DNA of 64,000 nucleotides. Source: Ramlibacter ginsenosidimutans (GTDB lineage Bacteria > Pseudomonadota > Gammaproteobacteria > Burkholderiales > Burkholderiaceae_C). The notes under the pieces are model-generated. The model did not search any database, was not told the DNA's origin, and saw only the letters and a list, made by a program, of their open reading frames with translations. Below, in pieces: positions 35,231 through 43,898 of this stretch. A program made the translations under genes and the position numbers. The number at the start of each line of letters is the position of its first letter. The stretch's first letter is position 1. Where the stretch lies: the NCBI RefSeq assembly GCF_016654015.1, contig NZ_JAEPWM010000008.1, positions 62,001 to 126,000 on the forward strand, in the 5' to 3' direction.

Positions 35231-35860
35231 TCAGGCCGGCGGGACCACGCGCACCGCTGCGGGCGCGCCGACCTTGATGGTGCCGTCGGGGCGCTCGTAC
35301 GTGCCCACGATCATCCCGCTCGCGATGGCGCGCTCCTGGATCGCCTCGAGCACGTCGTCGCGTCCCGGCTTGCCGCTGAAGGGCTTGCCGGCGCCGAGCG
35401 CGAACAGCTGGAACGCATAGCGATGCTGGCCGTGGCCCGGCGGTGGATCGGGCGGGAGCCAGCCCGCGCGCAGGTAGGAGTTGCGGCCTTCCTGCACGTC
35501 CGCGCCTTCGTGGCCGGGGCTGTCCAGCGCGCCTTCGTGCAGGTTGCCGTCGCCCGCGGGCAGGCCCACCACGATCGCGTGCACCAGCGGCTCGCCGGTG
35601 GGCGCATCCGCGTCCTCGACGACGAGCACCAGGCTGTCGGCCTCGGCCGGCACGCCGGTCCAGTCCAGCGGCGGCGAGACGCCTTCGCCGTCGGCGGTGT
35701 AGCGCGCGGGAATGGGGCCGTGGTCCACGAAGGCCAGGCTGGACAATTGCAGCAGGCCCATGCCCGTGCGCAGTCCGCTGCGGTTGAACACGATCTTGTC
35801 CAGGCCCGCGCGGCGGTCACGCAGCACGTGACCGACCGCCGGGGGCAGTTTCTCCAGCAT
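35231..35860 (-). CDS. YbhB/YbcL family Raf-kinase-inhibitor-like protein
   Basis: A 209-residue phosphatidylethanolamine-binding-protein fold member. The family core is visible: FVDHGPIPARYTADGEGVSPPLDWTGVP (about 45-72), VLVVEDADAP (about 79-88) and the PPGHGQHRYAFQLFALG segment (about 141-157). It carries an N-terminal extension of about 40 residues (LEKLPPAVGHVLRDRRAGLDK) absent from the 158-residue E. coli YbhB. A GAGGAG site lies just upstream of the ATG at 35860. The role in bacteria is not established. Confidence 0.87.
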   Translation of the reverse strand: MLEKLPPAVGHVLRDRRAGLDKIVFNRSGLRTGMGLLQLSSLAFVDHGPIPARYTADGEGVSPPLDWTGVPAEADSLVLVVEDADAPTGEPLVHAIVVGLPAGDGNLHEGALDSPGHEGADVQEGRNSYLRAGWLPPDPPPGHGQHRYAFQLFALGAGKPFSGKPGRDDVLEAIQERAIASGMIVGTYERPDGTIKVGAPAAVRVVPPA

Positions 35861-35980
35861 GGCAACTCCTCGGGGGTTCGTCCTGTGTAACGCGACGGAG
35901 CCGGCAGCGGTGTCGGACAAGGGCGACTGCGTCGGGGTCTCTGCTGGGCCGCGGCGGTGGAAGCCTGCTGCTCGTGGTCC

Positions 35981-36088
35981 GGGCCAGGGTGGGCCTATCC
36001 GCCTGGGCGAATGTCCCCCGGAGCGGGCTTTGGCAAGCCCACTCCTCCTCCCTTATTTCGCCCAGACGGACAGGCCCACCCTGGCCCT
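35981..36088. repeat. Dispersed palindromic repeat, family C (copy B, inverted)
   Basis: The left arm (about 35981-36012) and right arm (about 36057-36088) are complementary over about 30 bases. The core carries GCGAATGTCCCCC on the left and CTCCTCCCTTATTTCGC on the right, the reverse orientation of copies A and C. An inner GGGCTT/AAGCCC stem marks the tip. Confidence 0.85.
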
Positions 36089-36120
36089 GCGCTGTGCGGG
36101 TGCGGACACCTGCGCGCCAC

Positions 36121-36204
36121 AGGCCGGCGGGAAGCCGCAGGTGAACCCCAGCTTGCGCCGCGACGCTGGATCGCTGGGGTTCGCTTCGCTCACCGCCAGC
36201 CTAC
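36121..36204. repeat. Dispersed palindromic repeat, family B (copy 2, one arm degenerate)
   Basis: The right arm (about 36172-36204) matches copies 1 and 3 closely (GCTGGGGTTCGC, then CACCGCCAGCCTAC). The left arm keeps the inner GAACCCCAGC but has drifted outside it. It lies between two oppositely oriented family C repeats. Confidence 0.8.
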
Positions 36205-36260
36205 TCACCGAAAGGAGCCAATTGCAACGAAGCCACTGCTGTCCGATCACATGCGGCGCA

Positions 36261-36368
36261 GGACTGGGCCGGGGCAGTCCGACTCGGCGAAATAAAGGAG
36301 GAGGCTCGGGCTTGTCAAAGCCCGAGCCGGGGGACATTCGCAGAGGCGGGCTGCCCCGGTCCGGTCCG
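36261..36368. repeat. Dispersed palindromic repeat, family C (copy C, forward)
   Basis: The left arm 36261-36291 and right arm about 36338-36368 pair over about 31 bases with several mismatches. The core has GGCGAAATAAAGGAGGAG and GGGGGACATTCGC. The inner tip is a perfect stem GGCTCGGGCTT/AAGCCCGAGCC (36303-36313 with 36318-36328). Confidence 0.85.
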
Positions 36369-36467
36369 GCAAGGGGGAACGGCGGCACCACGCTTCTGTT
36401 CGTCGGCTCAGCTCCGGCAGAGCCCGTAGACGAGCGCCTCCACCTGCCTGCTGCGCCAGAATGCCGC

Positions 36468-37685
36468 ATGGACCCGCCTGTGCCGCGCCGCATCCTGCCG
36501 GTGATCGTGCTCTCGCAATTCGCCGGCACGTCGCTGTGGTTCGCGGTGAATGCCGTGCTGCCCGACCTGCAAGGAGCCTGGGGCTTGCCGCCCTCGGCGC
36601 TCGCGACCGTGTCGACGGCCGTGCAGCTGGGCTTCGTCGCCGGCACGCTGGTGTTCGCGCTGCTGATGCTGGCCGACCGCTTCCGTCCGACCCGCGTCTT
36701 CCTCACGTGCGCCCTGCTGGGCGCAGCGTGCAACGCCGCCATCGCATCGCTGAATGGCCAGTTCGCCACCCTGGTGGCGCTGCGCTTTGCCGTGGGCTTC
36801 CTGCTCGCGGGCATCTATCCGGTCGGCATGAAGATCGCGGCGAGCTGGTACCGCGGCGGCTTGGGGGCGGCGCTCGGCGTGTTGATCGGCGCGCTGGTCC
36901 TGGGGACCGCCTTGCCGCACGGCTTGCGCGCGTTGGCGGGCGATGCGAGCGCGCATGCGGCCGGCGGCGGGCTGCAAGCCTGGCAGTGGGTCGTGCTGTC
37001 GGTGTCGCTGCTCGCGGCGCTCGGCGGCATCGCCACCGCCACCCTGGTGCCGGACCGGCCCCGCGGCAGCGGGGTGCCGGTGCGCCTGCAGGCCTTGTCG
37101 GCGCTCTGGCGCGAAGCGCGACTGCGCGCATCGGTCTGCGGCTACTTCGGCCACATGTGGGAGCTGTATTCGCTGTATGTGCTGGTGCCCGTCATCGTCG
37201 CGACGCGCTACGAAGGCGCGCAGCGCAGCGCGCTTGCCTTCTGGACCATCGCCGCGGGCGCGCTCGGCTGCGCCGGCGGCGGGCTGCTGGTGCGGCGCTG
37301 GGGCAGTGCGCGCATCGCGCAGTGGCAGCTCGCGACGAGCGCGGGCTGCTGCCTCGCCTCGCCGTGGCTGCTGGATGCGCCGCTGCCGCTGTTCGTGGCC
37401 TGGCTGCTGATGTGGGGCACGACGGTCGTCGGCGACTCACCGCAGTTCTCCGCGCTGACGGCGCGCAATGCGCCGCCCGCGGTGGTGGGCAGCGTGCTGA
37501 CCTTCAGCAACAGCCTGGGCTTCGCGATCTCGGTGGCGAGCATCGAGCTGTTCGTGCGTGCGGCCCAGGCCTGGCCGCTCGCGCACGTGCTTCCGTGGCT
37601 GGCGGCCGGTCCCTTGCTGGGCCTGGCGGCCATGCGGCCGCTGCTGCGCGAACAGCAGCCCACCGCGCTGACCTCGGCGTCCTGA
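36468..37685 (+). CDS. MFS transporter
   Basis: A 405-residue major facilitator protein with about eleven to twelve hydrophobic helices. The loop after helix 2 contains LMLADRFRPTRVF, a variant of the A-motif (GxLaDrxGrr). Helix 1 carries FAGTSLWFAVNAVLPDL, which resembles the CynX/NimT-like or YbfB-like groups; the substrate cannot be named. The ATG at 36468 starts MDPPVPRRILPVIV right before helix 1. It is convergent with lysS (4-base gap). Confidence 0.85.
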   Translation: MDPPVPRRILPVIVLSQFAGTSLWFAVNAVLPDLQGAWGLPPSALATVSTAVQLGFVAGTLVFALLMLADRFRPTRVFLTCALLGAACNAAIASLNGQFATLVALRFAVGFLLAGIYPVGMKIAASWYRGGLGAALGVLIGALVLGTALPHGLRALAGDASAHAAGGGLQAWQWVVLSVSLLAALGGIATATLVPDRPRGSGVPVRLQALSALWREARLRASVCGYFGHMWELYSLYVLVPVIVATRYEGAQRSALAFWTIAAGALGCAGGGLLVRRWGSARIAQWQLATSAGCCLASPWLLDAPLPLFVAWLLMWGTTVVGDSPQFSALTARNAPPAVVGSVLTFSNSLGFAISVASIELFVRAAQAWPLAHVLPWLAAGPLLGLAAMRPLLREQQPTALTSAS

Positions 37686-37689
37686 GCGC

Positions 37690-39216
37690 TCAGCCCTCGC
37701 GCCGCAGCGCGGGGAACAGGATGACGTCGCGGATGCTTGCGCTGTCCGTCAGCAGCATCATCAGCCGGTCGATGCCGATGCCGCAGCCACCGGCCGGCGG
37801 CATCCCGTACTCCAGCGCGCGGACGAAGTCGTGGTCGAAGAACATCGCCTCGTCGTCGCCCGCGTCCTTGGCGCTCACCTGCGCCTGGAAGCGCGCGGCC
37901 TGGTCCTCGGCGTCGTTCAGCTCCGAGAAGCCGTTGGCCAGTTCGCGGCCGGTGATGTACAGCTCGAAGCGCTCGGTGACCTCGGGACGGTCGTCGTTGG
38001 CGCGCGCCAGCGGCGAGATCTCGGTCGGGTGCTCCATGATGAAGGTCGGCTGCCAGAGCTTCTCTTCCACCTTCTCCTCGAAGAACAGCACCTGCAGCGA
38101 GGCGAGCGAGCGGCCCGACAGGCGCTCCTTCTCCTCCGTCATGCCCAGCTTGCGCAGTTGCTGGATGAGCCAGTCGCGGTTGCCCACGTTGTCGCCGGCA
38201 TCGGTGTGGCGCACGATCGCCTCGGGAATCGTCAGCCGTTCGAAGGGTTTGGACAGGTCCACGTCCTTGCCGCCGTAGGTCAGCTGCAAGGTGCCCACGG
38301 CCTTCTGTGCCGCGTCGCGCAGCAAGGCCTCGGTGAAGTCCATCAGGTCGCGGTAATTCCAGTAGGCCGCGTAGAACTCCATCATCGTGAACTCGGGGTT
38401 GTGCCGGACCGAGATGCCTTCGTTGCGGAAGTTGCGGTTGATCTCGAACACGCGCTCGAAGCCGCCCACCAGCAGGCGCTTGAGGTACAGCTCCGGCGCG
38501 ATGCGCAGGTACATCTCCTGGTCCAGCGCGTTGTGGTGCGTGATGAAGGGCTTGGCGTTGGCGCCGCCGGGAATGGGGTGGAGCATGGGCGTCTCCACTT
38601 CCAGGAAGCCGTGGTGCACCATGTACTCGCGGATGCCCGACATGGCCTTGCTGCGCGCGACGAAGCGCTTGCGCGCGTCCTCGTCGGTCATCAGGTCCAC
38701 GTAGCGCTGGCGGTACTTGGTCTCCTGGTCCTGCATGCCGTGGAACTTGTCCGGCATCGGGCGCAGGCTCTTGGTCAGCAGCCGGATGGAGGTGGCGTGC
38801 AGCGACAGCTCGCCGGTGCGCGTCTTGAACACCTTGCCCTCGGCGCCCACGATGTCGCCCAGGTCCCAGTGCTTGAAGGCGGCGTAGGCTGCCTCGCCCA
38901 CGGCATCGCGCGTCACGTAGACCTGGATGCGGCCGCTCGCGTCCTGCAGCGTCGCGAAGCTGGCCTTGCCCATCACGCGCTTCAACATCATGCGGCCGGC
39001 CACGCGGGCGATCGTGCCTTCGGCTTCCAGCTGCTCCGCCGTCTTGGCGCCATGCGCGGCCTGCAGTTGCGCGGCCTGGTCGCCGGGCTTGAAGTCGTTG
39101 GGGAAGGCCGGGCCCTGGCCTTGCCGGTGCGCCTCGCGCAGGGCCTTGAGCTTCTCGCGGCGTTCCGCGATCAGCTGGTTCTCGTCGGTGGGCGGGGTGG
39201 TCTGTTCTTGCGACAT
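37690..39216 (-). CDS. lysS: Lysine--tRNA ligase (class II)
   Basis: Charges tRNA-Lys. The protein has 508 residues: an N-terminal OB-fold anticodon-binding domain (about 60-170, with [22 protein letters not shown]) and a class II catalytic core with motif 1 ([20 protein letters not shown] region), motif 2 ([26 protein letters not shown], about 265-290) and motif 3 ([11 protein letters not shown], about 480-490). All are intact. It is divergent from the glycan operon; the 88-base gap between them carries a perfect inverted repeat (39242-39269). Confidence 0.95.
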   Translation of the reverse strand: MSQEQTTPPTDENQLIAERREKLKALREAHRQGQGPAFPNDFKPGDQAAQLQAAHGAKTAEQLEAEGTIARVAGRMMLKRVMGKASFATLQDASGRIQVYVTRDAVGEAAYAAFKHWDLGDIVGAEGKVFKTRTGELSLHATSIRLLTKSLRPMPDKFHGMQDQETKYRQRYVDLMTDEDARKRFVARSKAMSGIREYMVHHGFLEVETPMLHPIPGGANAKPFITHHNALDQEMYLRIAPELYLKRLLVGGFERVFEINRNFRNEGISVRHNPEFTMMEFYAAYWNYRDLMDFTEALLRDAAQKAVGTLQLTYGGKDVDLSKPFERLTIPEAIVRHTDAGDNVGNRDWLIQQLRKLGMTEEKERLSGRSLASLQVLFFEEKVEEKLWQPTFIMEHPTEISPLARANDDRPEVTERFELYITGRELANGFSELNDAEDQAARFQAQVSAKDAGDDEAMFFDHDFVRALEYGMPPAGGCGIGIDRLMMLLTDSASIRDVILFPALRREG

Positions 39217-39241
39217 GGGTGGGCGCGCGGGCGCTCCGGGG

Positions 39242-39269
39242 GGCGAAACCCTCGATTGTAGGTTTCGCC
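39242..39269. promoter_or_regulatory. Perfect inverted repeat between lysS and the glycan operon, possible operator
   Basis: GGCGAAACC (39242-39250) and GGTTTCGCC (39261-39269) form a perfect 9-bp inverted repeat with a 10-base spacer, in the only gap upstream of the 16-kb glycan operon. The spacer contains, on the minus strand, TACAAT, a good -10 box for lysS. The spacing fits a dimeric regulator or a leader hairpin in the lysS transcript. No regulator gene is adjacent. Confidence 0.45.
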
Positions 39270-39304
39270 GGGGAGCTCGTCCGTCGACACGGATAATGCC
39301 CGCC

Positions 39305-40753
39305 ATGTTCCTGAAGGCCGGCGCCCTGTCCCTCGCATTGCTTCTCGCCAGCCGCCTGCTCGGCCTGGTCCGTGAATCGGCCCAGGCAGCCGCTTTCGGC
39401 GCCAGCGGCATGGGCGACGTGGCTGTCCTGATGCTCACCCTGCCGGACTGGCTGGCCGGCCTGCTCGCCAGCGGCGCGCTGGCCTTCGTGCTGCTGCCGG
39501 CGTGGGCCCACGAGGAGGGCGCGCGCATCGCCGCCACCCAGCGCCAGGTCGCGCGCTGGCTGATCGGTGCCGGCTCCGCACTCGCGCTGCTGCTGGTCGT
39601 CGCTCGCGGCCCCGCCACCCGCCTGCTGGCCTCGGGCCTGCCGCCCGCGCTGGCCGCGGTCGCCGCCAACGGCCTGGCGTGGAGTGCGCTCGCGCTTCCG
39701 CTCGCCTTGCTCTCGGCCTTGTGGGTCACGCGGCTGCAGCACGAGCGCGACTTCGTGGGCATGTACGCGGCGAACCTGGTGGTGAACGCCGTGCTGATCG
39801 CGGCGCTGCTGCTCGCACTGGCGCTCGTGGCCGCTCCGCCCACGGGCGTGATCGTCCTTGGCACGGGGCTGCTGCTCGCGATGGCGGCGCGGCTCGCGTG
39901 GCTGCAGTGGCGCCAGCGCCCCTTCCGTTCGCCCGTGCGCGCGCAAGTGCAGCGCCTGCCGGCCGCGACGGTGTGGCTGTGGGCCGCGGCCGCCGCGGGC
40001 CTGCCGCTCGCCTTGCCCTTCGCCGCGCGCTCGCTCGCTTCGCAGCAGGCGGCCGGCGCGCTCGCCACCTTCAATTACAGCTGGAAGCTGGTGGAACTGC
40101 CGCTGGTGCTCGCCATCCAGCTGGTGGGCACGCTGTCGCTGGGCCCCATCGCCAGCGCGCTCAAGGGCGGCTCCAGCGCGGACGCGGCGCACAGCATGCG
40201 GCGCGGCTTCGCGCTGGCCTGGACGCTGGCCTGCGCCAGCGCGGCCGGCCTGCTGGTCGCCGCGCCCGCGATCGCGCACTTGCTCTTCGGGTGGGGGCGC
40301 ATGCAGCCCCAGGCCCTGGCCGACGTGGCGCAGTGGGGGCGCATCGGCGCGTGGAGCCTGCTGCCGCAGGCGCTGGTGACGATCACGCTGGCAGCGCTCG
40401 CCGCGCAGGACAAGCTGCGCGTCGCGGTGCTGGCGTATGCGGTCGCGCTCGTCGTGCTGCTGCTTGCGCATCCGCGGCACGGCGCGGCCCTGATGGCGTG
40501 GCTGGACGCGCTTTGGGCGGCCATCGCGCTGTTCCTGCTGCATGCGGTGCGGCCGGCGGGGCAGGGCTGGCTGCCGTGGCGGGCGCTCGCGGTGCCAGGC
40601 ATCGCGCTGCTGCTGCTGCAGGCGCTGCTGGGGTTCACGGGCCTGCCTGCAGGCGCCGGCATGCAGTGGGCCGGCGCGCTTGGCGCGGCCATCCTCATCA
40701 TCGGTGCGAGCTGGTGGGCCAGTGCCGACCTGCGCACGGCGCTGGCGCGATAA
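39305..40753 (+). CDS. MurJ/MviN-family flippase-like membrane protein
   Basis: A 482-residue integral membrane protein of the MOP flippase superfamily with about 13-14 helices. The N-terminal signature [24 protein letters not shown] (1-25) and [26 protein letters not shown] (about 256-281) match MurJ/MviN. It diverges from housekeeping MurJ (for example [19 protein letters not shown] instead of the usual LRRLFAEGAFSQAFVP), so it is more likely a dedicated Wzx-like flippase for the glycan made by this operon than the lipid II flippase. It is the first gene of the operon; a GATAAT hexamer 8 bases before the ATG may be a -10 box, which would give a very short leader. Confidence 0.82.
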   Translation: MFLKAGALSLALLLASRLLGLVRESAQAAAFGASGMGDVAVLMLTLPDWLAGLLASGALAFVLLPAWAHEEGARIAATQRQVARWLIGAGSALALLLVVARGPATRLLASGLPPALAAVAANGLAWSALALPLALLSALWVTRLQHERDFVGMYAANLVVNAVLIAALLLALALVAAPPTGVIVLGTGLLLAMAARLAWLQWRQRPFRSPVRAQVQRLPAATVWLWAAAAAGLPLALPFAARSLASQQAAGALATFNYSWKLVELPLVLAIQLVGTLSLGPIASALKGGSSADAAHSMRRGFALAWTLACASAAGLLVAAPAIAHLLFGWGRMQPQALADVAQWGRIGAWSLLPQALVTITLAALAAQDKLRVAVLAYAVALVVLLLAHPRHGAALMAWLDALWAAIALFLLHAVRPAGQGWLPWRALAVPGIALLLLQALLGFTGLPAGAGMQWAGALGAAILIIGASWWASADLRTALAR

Positions 40754-40764
40754 TCGCGGTGGGC

Positions 40765-41568
40765 ATGCTCGAGCTGATACAGATCACCAACGATCCGGCG
40801 TTTGCCCGACGCTGCGATGCGTTGGGCGGCTTTCGCCTGTTCGTCGACCTGGAGCGCCTGGGCAAGGCGGAACGCCAGGCCGGCCGCAACACCTTCATCA
40901 GCGCGCACCAGCTCGATGACGTCGCGCGCGTCCGTGCAGTGCTGCGCCGCTCGCCACTGATGGTGCGGGTCAATCCGCTGCACGAGGGCACCGCCCAGGA
41001 AGTCGATGCCGTGCTGGCGCGCGGCGCCGATGCGCTGATGCTGCCGATGTTCGACGGACGCGAGCAGCTCGCCGCCTTCTCGCGCATCGTGGCCGGCCGC
41101 GCGCCCGTCGTGCCCCTGCTGGAAACCGCCGCGGCGCTCGCGACCGTGGACGACTGGGCGGGCACGCCCGGCCTGCAGGAGATCTACGTCGGGCTCAACG
41201 ACCTGCACGTGTCGCTCGGCTGCCGCTTCATGTTCGAACCGCTGGCGGATGGCAGCGTTGCGCGCGTGGCCGGCGTGGCGCAGGCGCAGGGCCTGCGCTT
41301 CGGCTTCGGCGGCATCGCCCGGCTGGGCGAAGGCCTGCTGCCCGGACGCGACGTGCTGGCGGAACACCTGCGGCTGGGCTCGGGCGCGGTGATCCTCTCG
41401 CGCACCTTCCACCGCGACTCGGAGATGGATTTCGAGCGGGAGATCGCGGCGCTGCGCGAGACCGAGCGCGAGCTCGCGGCGCGCACGCCGCAGCAGGTCG
41501 CCGCCGATGGGGAGCGCATCGCCGAGCGCATCCGCTCCATCGCCGCGGGGCTGGCACGGCGGCCATGA
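40765..41568 (+). CDS. HpcH/HpaI-type aldolase/citrate lyase family protein
   Basis: A 267-residue TIM-barrel protein of the HpcH/HpaI family, which includes class II pyruvate-dependent aldolases. Residues matching the HpaI active site are visible: Arg68 (LMVRVNP), metal ligand Glu120 (VVPLLETAAAL) and metal ligand Asp146 (YVGLNDLHVSLG). It probably joins or splits pyruvate (or a related keto acid) and an aldehyde. Its place between a flippase and a sugar transferase suggests a role in making or trimming a sugar acid of the glycan. It starts 11 bases after the flippase gene, and its stop overlaps the next start (ATGA). Confidence 0.82.
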   Translation: MLELIQITNDPAFARRCDALGGFRLFVDLERLGKAERQAGRNTFISAHQLDDVARVRAVLRRSPLMVRVNPLHEGTAQEVDAVLARGADALMLPMFDGREQLAAFSRIVAGRAPVVPLLETAAALATVDDWAGTPGLQEIYVGLNDLHVSLGCRFMFEPLADGSVARVAGVAQAQGLRFGFGGIARLGEGLLPGRDVLAEHLRLGSGAVILSRTFHRDSEMDFEREIAALRETERELAARTPQQVAADGERIAERIRSIAAGLARRP

Positions 41569-42119
41569 AGCGCGCGATGGACGTCCTCGTTTCCGCCCTC
41601 GCGCTGCTGCTGCTGTCCCCGGTGCTGCTGGTGACCGCCGCGGCCGTCGCCATCGACAGCGGCTTCCCCGTGCTGTTCCGCCAGACCCGCATCGGCCTGG
41701 GCGGCCGCGCCTTCGGCATGCTCAAGTTCCGCAGCATGGTACGCAACGCCGCGGCGATCGGCCCCTTCAACACGTCCGCGAACGACCCGCGCATCACGCG
41801 CGTGGGCCTTTTCATCCGCCGCACCAGCCTCGACGAACTGCCGCAGTTGCTCAACGTGCTCAAGGGCGACATGAGCCTGGTGGGCCCGCGGCCGGACGTG
41901 CCGGTGCAACGGTCCCTCTACAACGATGCCGACTGGGCCTTGCGCTGCAGCGTGCGGCCCGGGATCACGGGGCTCGCGCAGGTGGAGCTGCGCTCGGAAG
42001 GCACCGAGGACCAGCGGCGCGAGCTGGACCTGCGCTACGTGCGCGAGCACGACCTGTGGCTGGACTGCAGGATCCTCGCGCGCACGGCCGGCCGCCTCAC
42101 CGGCCGCGGAGCGAACTGA
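41565..42119 (+). CDS. Sugar transferase (small phosphoglycosyl transferase, PglC/WcaJ-core type)
   Basis: A 184-residue monotopic phosphoglycosyl transferase that transfers a sugar-1-phosphate to undecaprenyl phosphate, starting the lipid-linked glycan. There is one N-terminal hydrophobic re-entrant helix (about 5-29), then the family motifs FRQTRIGLGGRAFGMLKFRSM (about 37-57), TSLDELPQLLNVLKGDMSLVGPRPD (about 86-110, with catalytic Asp-Glu) and VRPGITGLAQVE. It is the minimal PglC-like form without the extra WbaP/WcaJ membrane domain. With the PglF-like dehydratase and PglD-like acetyltransferase in this operon, its natural substrate may be a UDP-bacillosamine-type sugar. Confidence 0.88.
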   Translation: MKRAMDVLVSALALLLLSPVLLVTAAAVAIDSGFPVLFRQTRIGLGGRAFGMLKFRSMVRNAAAIGPFNTSANDPRITRVGLFIRRTSLDELPQLLNVLKGDMSLVGPRPDVPVQRSLYNDADWALRCSVRPGITGLAQVELRSEGTEDQRRELDLRYVREHDLWLDCRILARTAGRLTGRGAN

Positions 42120-43898
42120 ATGTGCGGCATCTTCGGCTACTGGGACCGCGAGCGTCGCGCGCTGCCTGACCAGGCACTGGCCGCGATGGCGGCCTCGCTG
42201 GTGCACCGCGGTCCCGACGACGAGGGCATCCACCACGACCGGCAGCGCGGCGTGGCCGTGGGCAACCGGCGCCTGTCCATCATCGACCTCGCGCACGGCC
42301 ACCAGCCCTTCGTGTCGGACGACGGCCGCATCGCCGTCGTGCAGAACGGCGAGATCTTCAACTACGTGGAGCTCGCCGCCGAACTGCGCGCGCAGGGCGT
42401 GCGGCTGGACACGGCCTCCGACACCGAGGTGCTGCTGCGCCTGTACGAGCGCGACGGCCTGGCCTTCGTGCAGCGCCTGAACGGCATGTTCGCGATCGCG
42501 ATCGACGACGCGCGCGACGATTCGCTGCTGCTGGTGCGCGACCGCATCGGGGTGAAGCCGCTCTACGTGGCCGAGCAGGGCGAGCGGCGGCTGTTCGGCT
42601 CGGAGATCAAGGCGCTGCTGCAGGCCCTGCCCGCGCAGCCGGCGCTGGACCTCGAGGCCATCCACCACTACCTGAGCTTCAACTACATTCCCGCGCCCTG
42701 GACCGTCTGGCAAGGCATCCGCCACGTGATGCCCGGATGCTGGATGAAGTTCACGCGCGGCGGCGTGGAGCAGGGCCGCTGGTGGGACCTGTCCGCGCAG
42801 CGGGAGCGCGAGCAGGACTTCGGCGACTGGTCCGCGGAATTCCTCGCCCTGCTCGACGACGCGACGCGGATCCGCCTGCGGGCCGACGTGCCCTGGGGCG
42901 CCTTCCTCTCCGGCGGCGTGGACTCCAGCAGCATCGTGGCGCTGATGGCGCGCCACGTGCAGCAGCCGGTGCGCACCTTCTGCATCGGCTTTGCCGACCC
43001 GCGCTTCGACGAATCCGCCTACGCGGCGCAGGCAGCGCAGCGCTTCGGCTGCGCGCACACGAGCGAGATCGCCGAGCTGAACATGCTGGATCAATGGCCG
43101 CGGGTGCTGCACCACCTGGACCAGCCACATGGCGACGCCTCCTTCATGCCGACGCTGCGCGTGAGCGAGCTGGCCGCGCGCCACGTGAAGGTGGTGCTCA
43201 CCGGCGACGGTGGCGACGAGCTCTTCGCCGGCTACGACAAGTACGCCGGGTACTTCGCGCGGCCGGACGCGTTCACACAGCCCGAGGTGCAGTTCCAGCG
43301 CAGCTACTTCGATGCGATCTCGCTGTTCACGCCGCAAGCGAAACAGGCGCTGTACCGCCCCGAGACCGCCCGCCGGCTGCGCGACGTCGACAGCTTCGAG
43401 GCGGCGGCGCGGCCCTGGTTCGCGCAGGCCGCGCACTTCGACCGCATCAACCAGGCGCTGTACCTCGACATGCAGCTCCTGCTTTGCGGCAACAACCTGG
43501 TGAAGCCGGATCGCATGGGCATGGCCGTGTCCATCGAGGCGCGCACGCCCTTCCTGGACTGGCGGATGATGGAATTCGCGTTCCGTGCCCCGGGTCGGAC
43601 CAAGCTGTCCGCCTCCGGCGACAAGAAGCACTGGTACAAGCGCGCGGTCGCGCCCCTGATCGGCGAGGACCTGGCGTATCGGCGCAAGCAGATGTTCACG
43701 GTGCCGGTCGGTGAATGGTTCCGCAACGAGAGCCATGGGTGGTTGCGGCAGGCGCTGGCGGCCAGCCCGCTGCTGGACGAACTGTTCGCGCCGGCGGAGA
43801 TCGAGCGCATGCTGGTCGCGCATCGCGAGGGCAGCGCCAACTACACGCGCGAGCTGCGGGCGCTCGCGGCCATCGCCCTGTGGGACGCGCAGCGATGA
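42120..43898 (+). CDS. Asparagine-synthase-like amidotransferase (glutamine-hydrolysing)
   Basis: A 592-residue two-domain enzyme. The class II glutaminase domain has nucleophile Cys2 (MCGIFGY), RLSIIDLAHGHQP and NGEIFNY. The synthetase domain has the PP-loop SGGVDSS at 264-270, which activates a carboxylate with ATP. Both active sites look intact. Free asparagine synthase is possible, but copies inside surface-polysaccharide loci commonly amidate a sugar acid (for example uronic or nonulosonic acid carboxylates). The start follows the sugar transferase stop directly, and the stop overlaps the next gene by four bases (ATGA). Confidence 0.88.
   Translation: MCGIFGYWDRERRALPDQALAAMAASLVHRGPDDEGIHHDRQRGVAVGNRRLSIIDLAHGHQPFVSDDGRIAVVQNGEIFNYVELAAELRAQGVRLDTASDTEVLLRLYERDGLAFVQRLNGMFAIAIDDARDDSLLLVRDRIGVKPLYVAEQGERRLFGSEIKALLQALPAQPALDLEAIHHYLSFNYIPAPWTVWQGIRHVMPGCWMKFTRGGVEQGRWWDLSAQREREQDFGDWSAEFLALLDDATRIRLRADVPWGAFLSGGVDSSSIVALMARHVQQPVRTFCIGFADPRFDESAYAAQAAQRFGCAHTSEIAELNMLDQWPRVLHHLDQPHGDASFMPTLRVSELAARHVKVVLTGDGGDELFAGYDKYAGYFARPDAFTQPEVQFQRSYFDAISLFTPQAKQALYRPETARRLRDVDSFEAAARPWFAQAAHFDRINQALYLDMQLLLCGNNLVKPDRMGMAVSIEARTPFLDWRMMEFAFRAPGRTKLSASGDKKHWYKRAVAPLIGEDLAYRRKQMFTVPVGEWFRNESHGWLRQALAASPLLDELFAPAEIERMLVAHREGSANYTRELRALAAIALWDAQR

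Larger units (their letters stand above)
35861..36467. other. 607-base intergenic region with a composite repeat cluster
   Basis: No gene is evident. The middle holds, in order, family C copy B (35981-36088, inverted), family B copy 2 (36121-36204) and family C copy C (36261-36368, forward), so the two C copies face each other around the B copy. The remaining flanks (35861-35980 and 36369-36467) must contain promoters for the divergent YbhB and MFS genes, but I could not identify a clear one. Confidence 0.7.

Noticed and set aside
37208-40543. 1111-codon minus-strand open frame
   Set aside because: It crosses lysS in another frame and the flippase gene on the opposite strand; composition is that of a shadow frame.
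39305-40753. Calling this gene the housekeeping lipid II flippase murJ
   Set aside because: The sequence diverges from standard MurJ in conserved N-terminal segments and heads a glycan operon, so a dedicated flippase is more likely.
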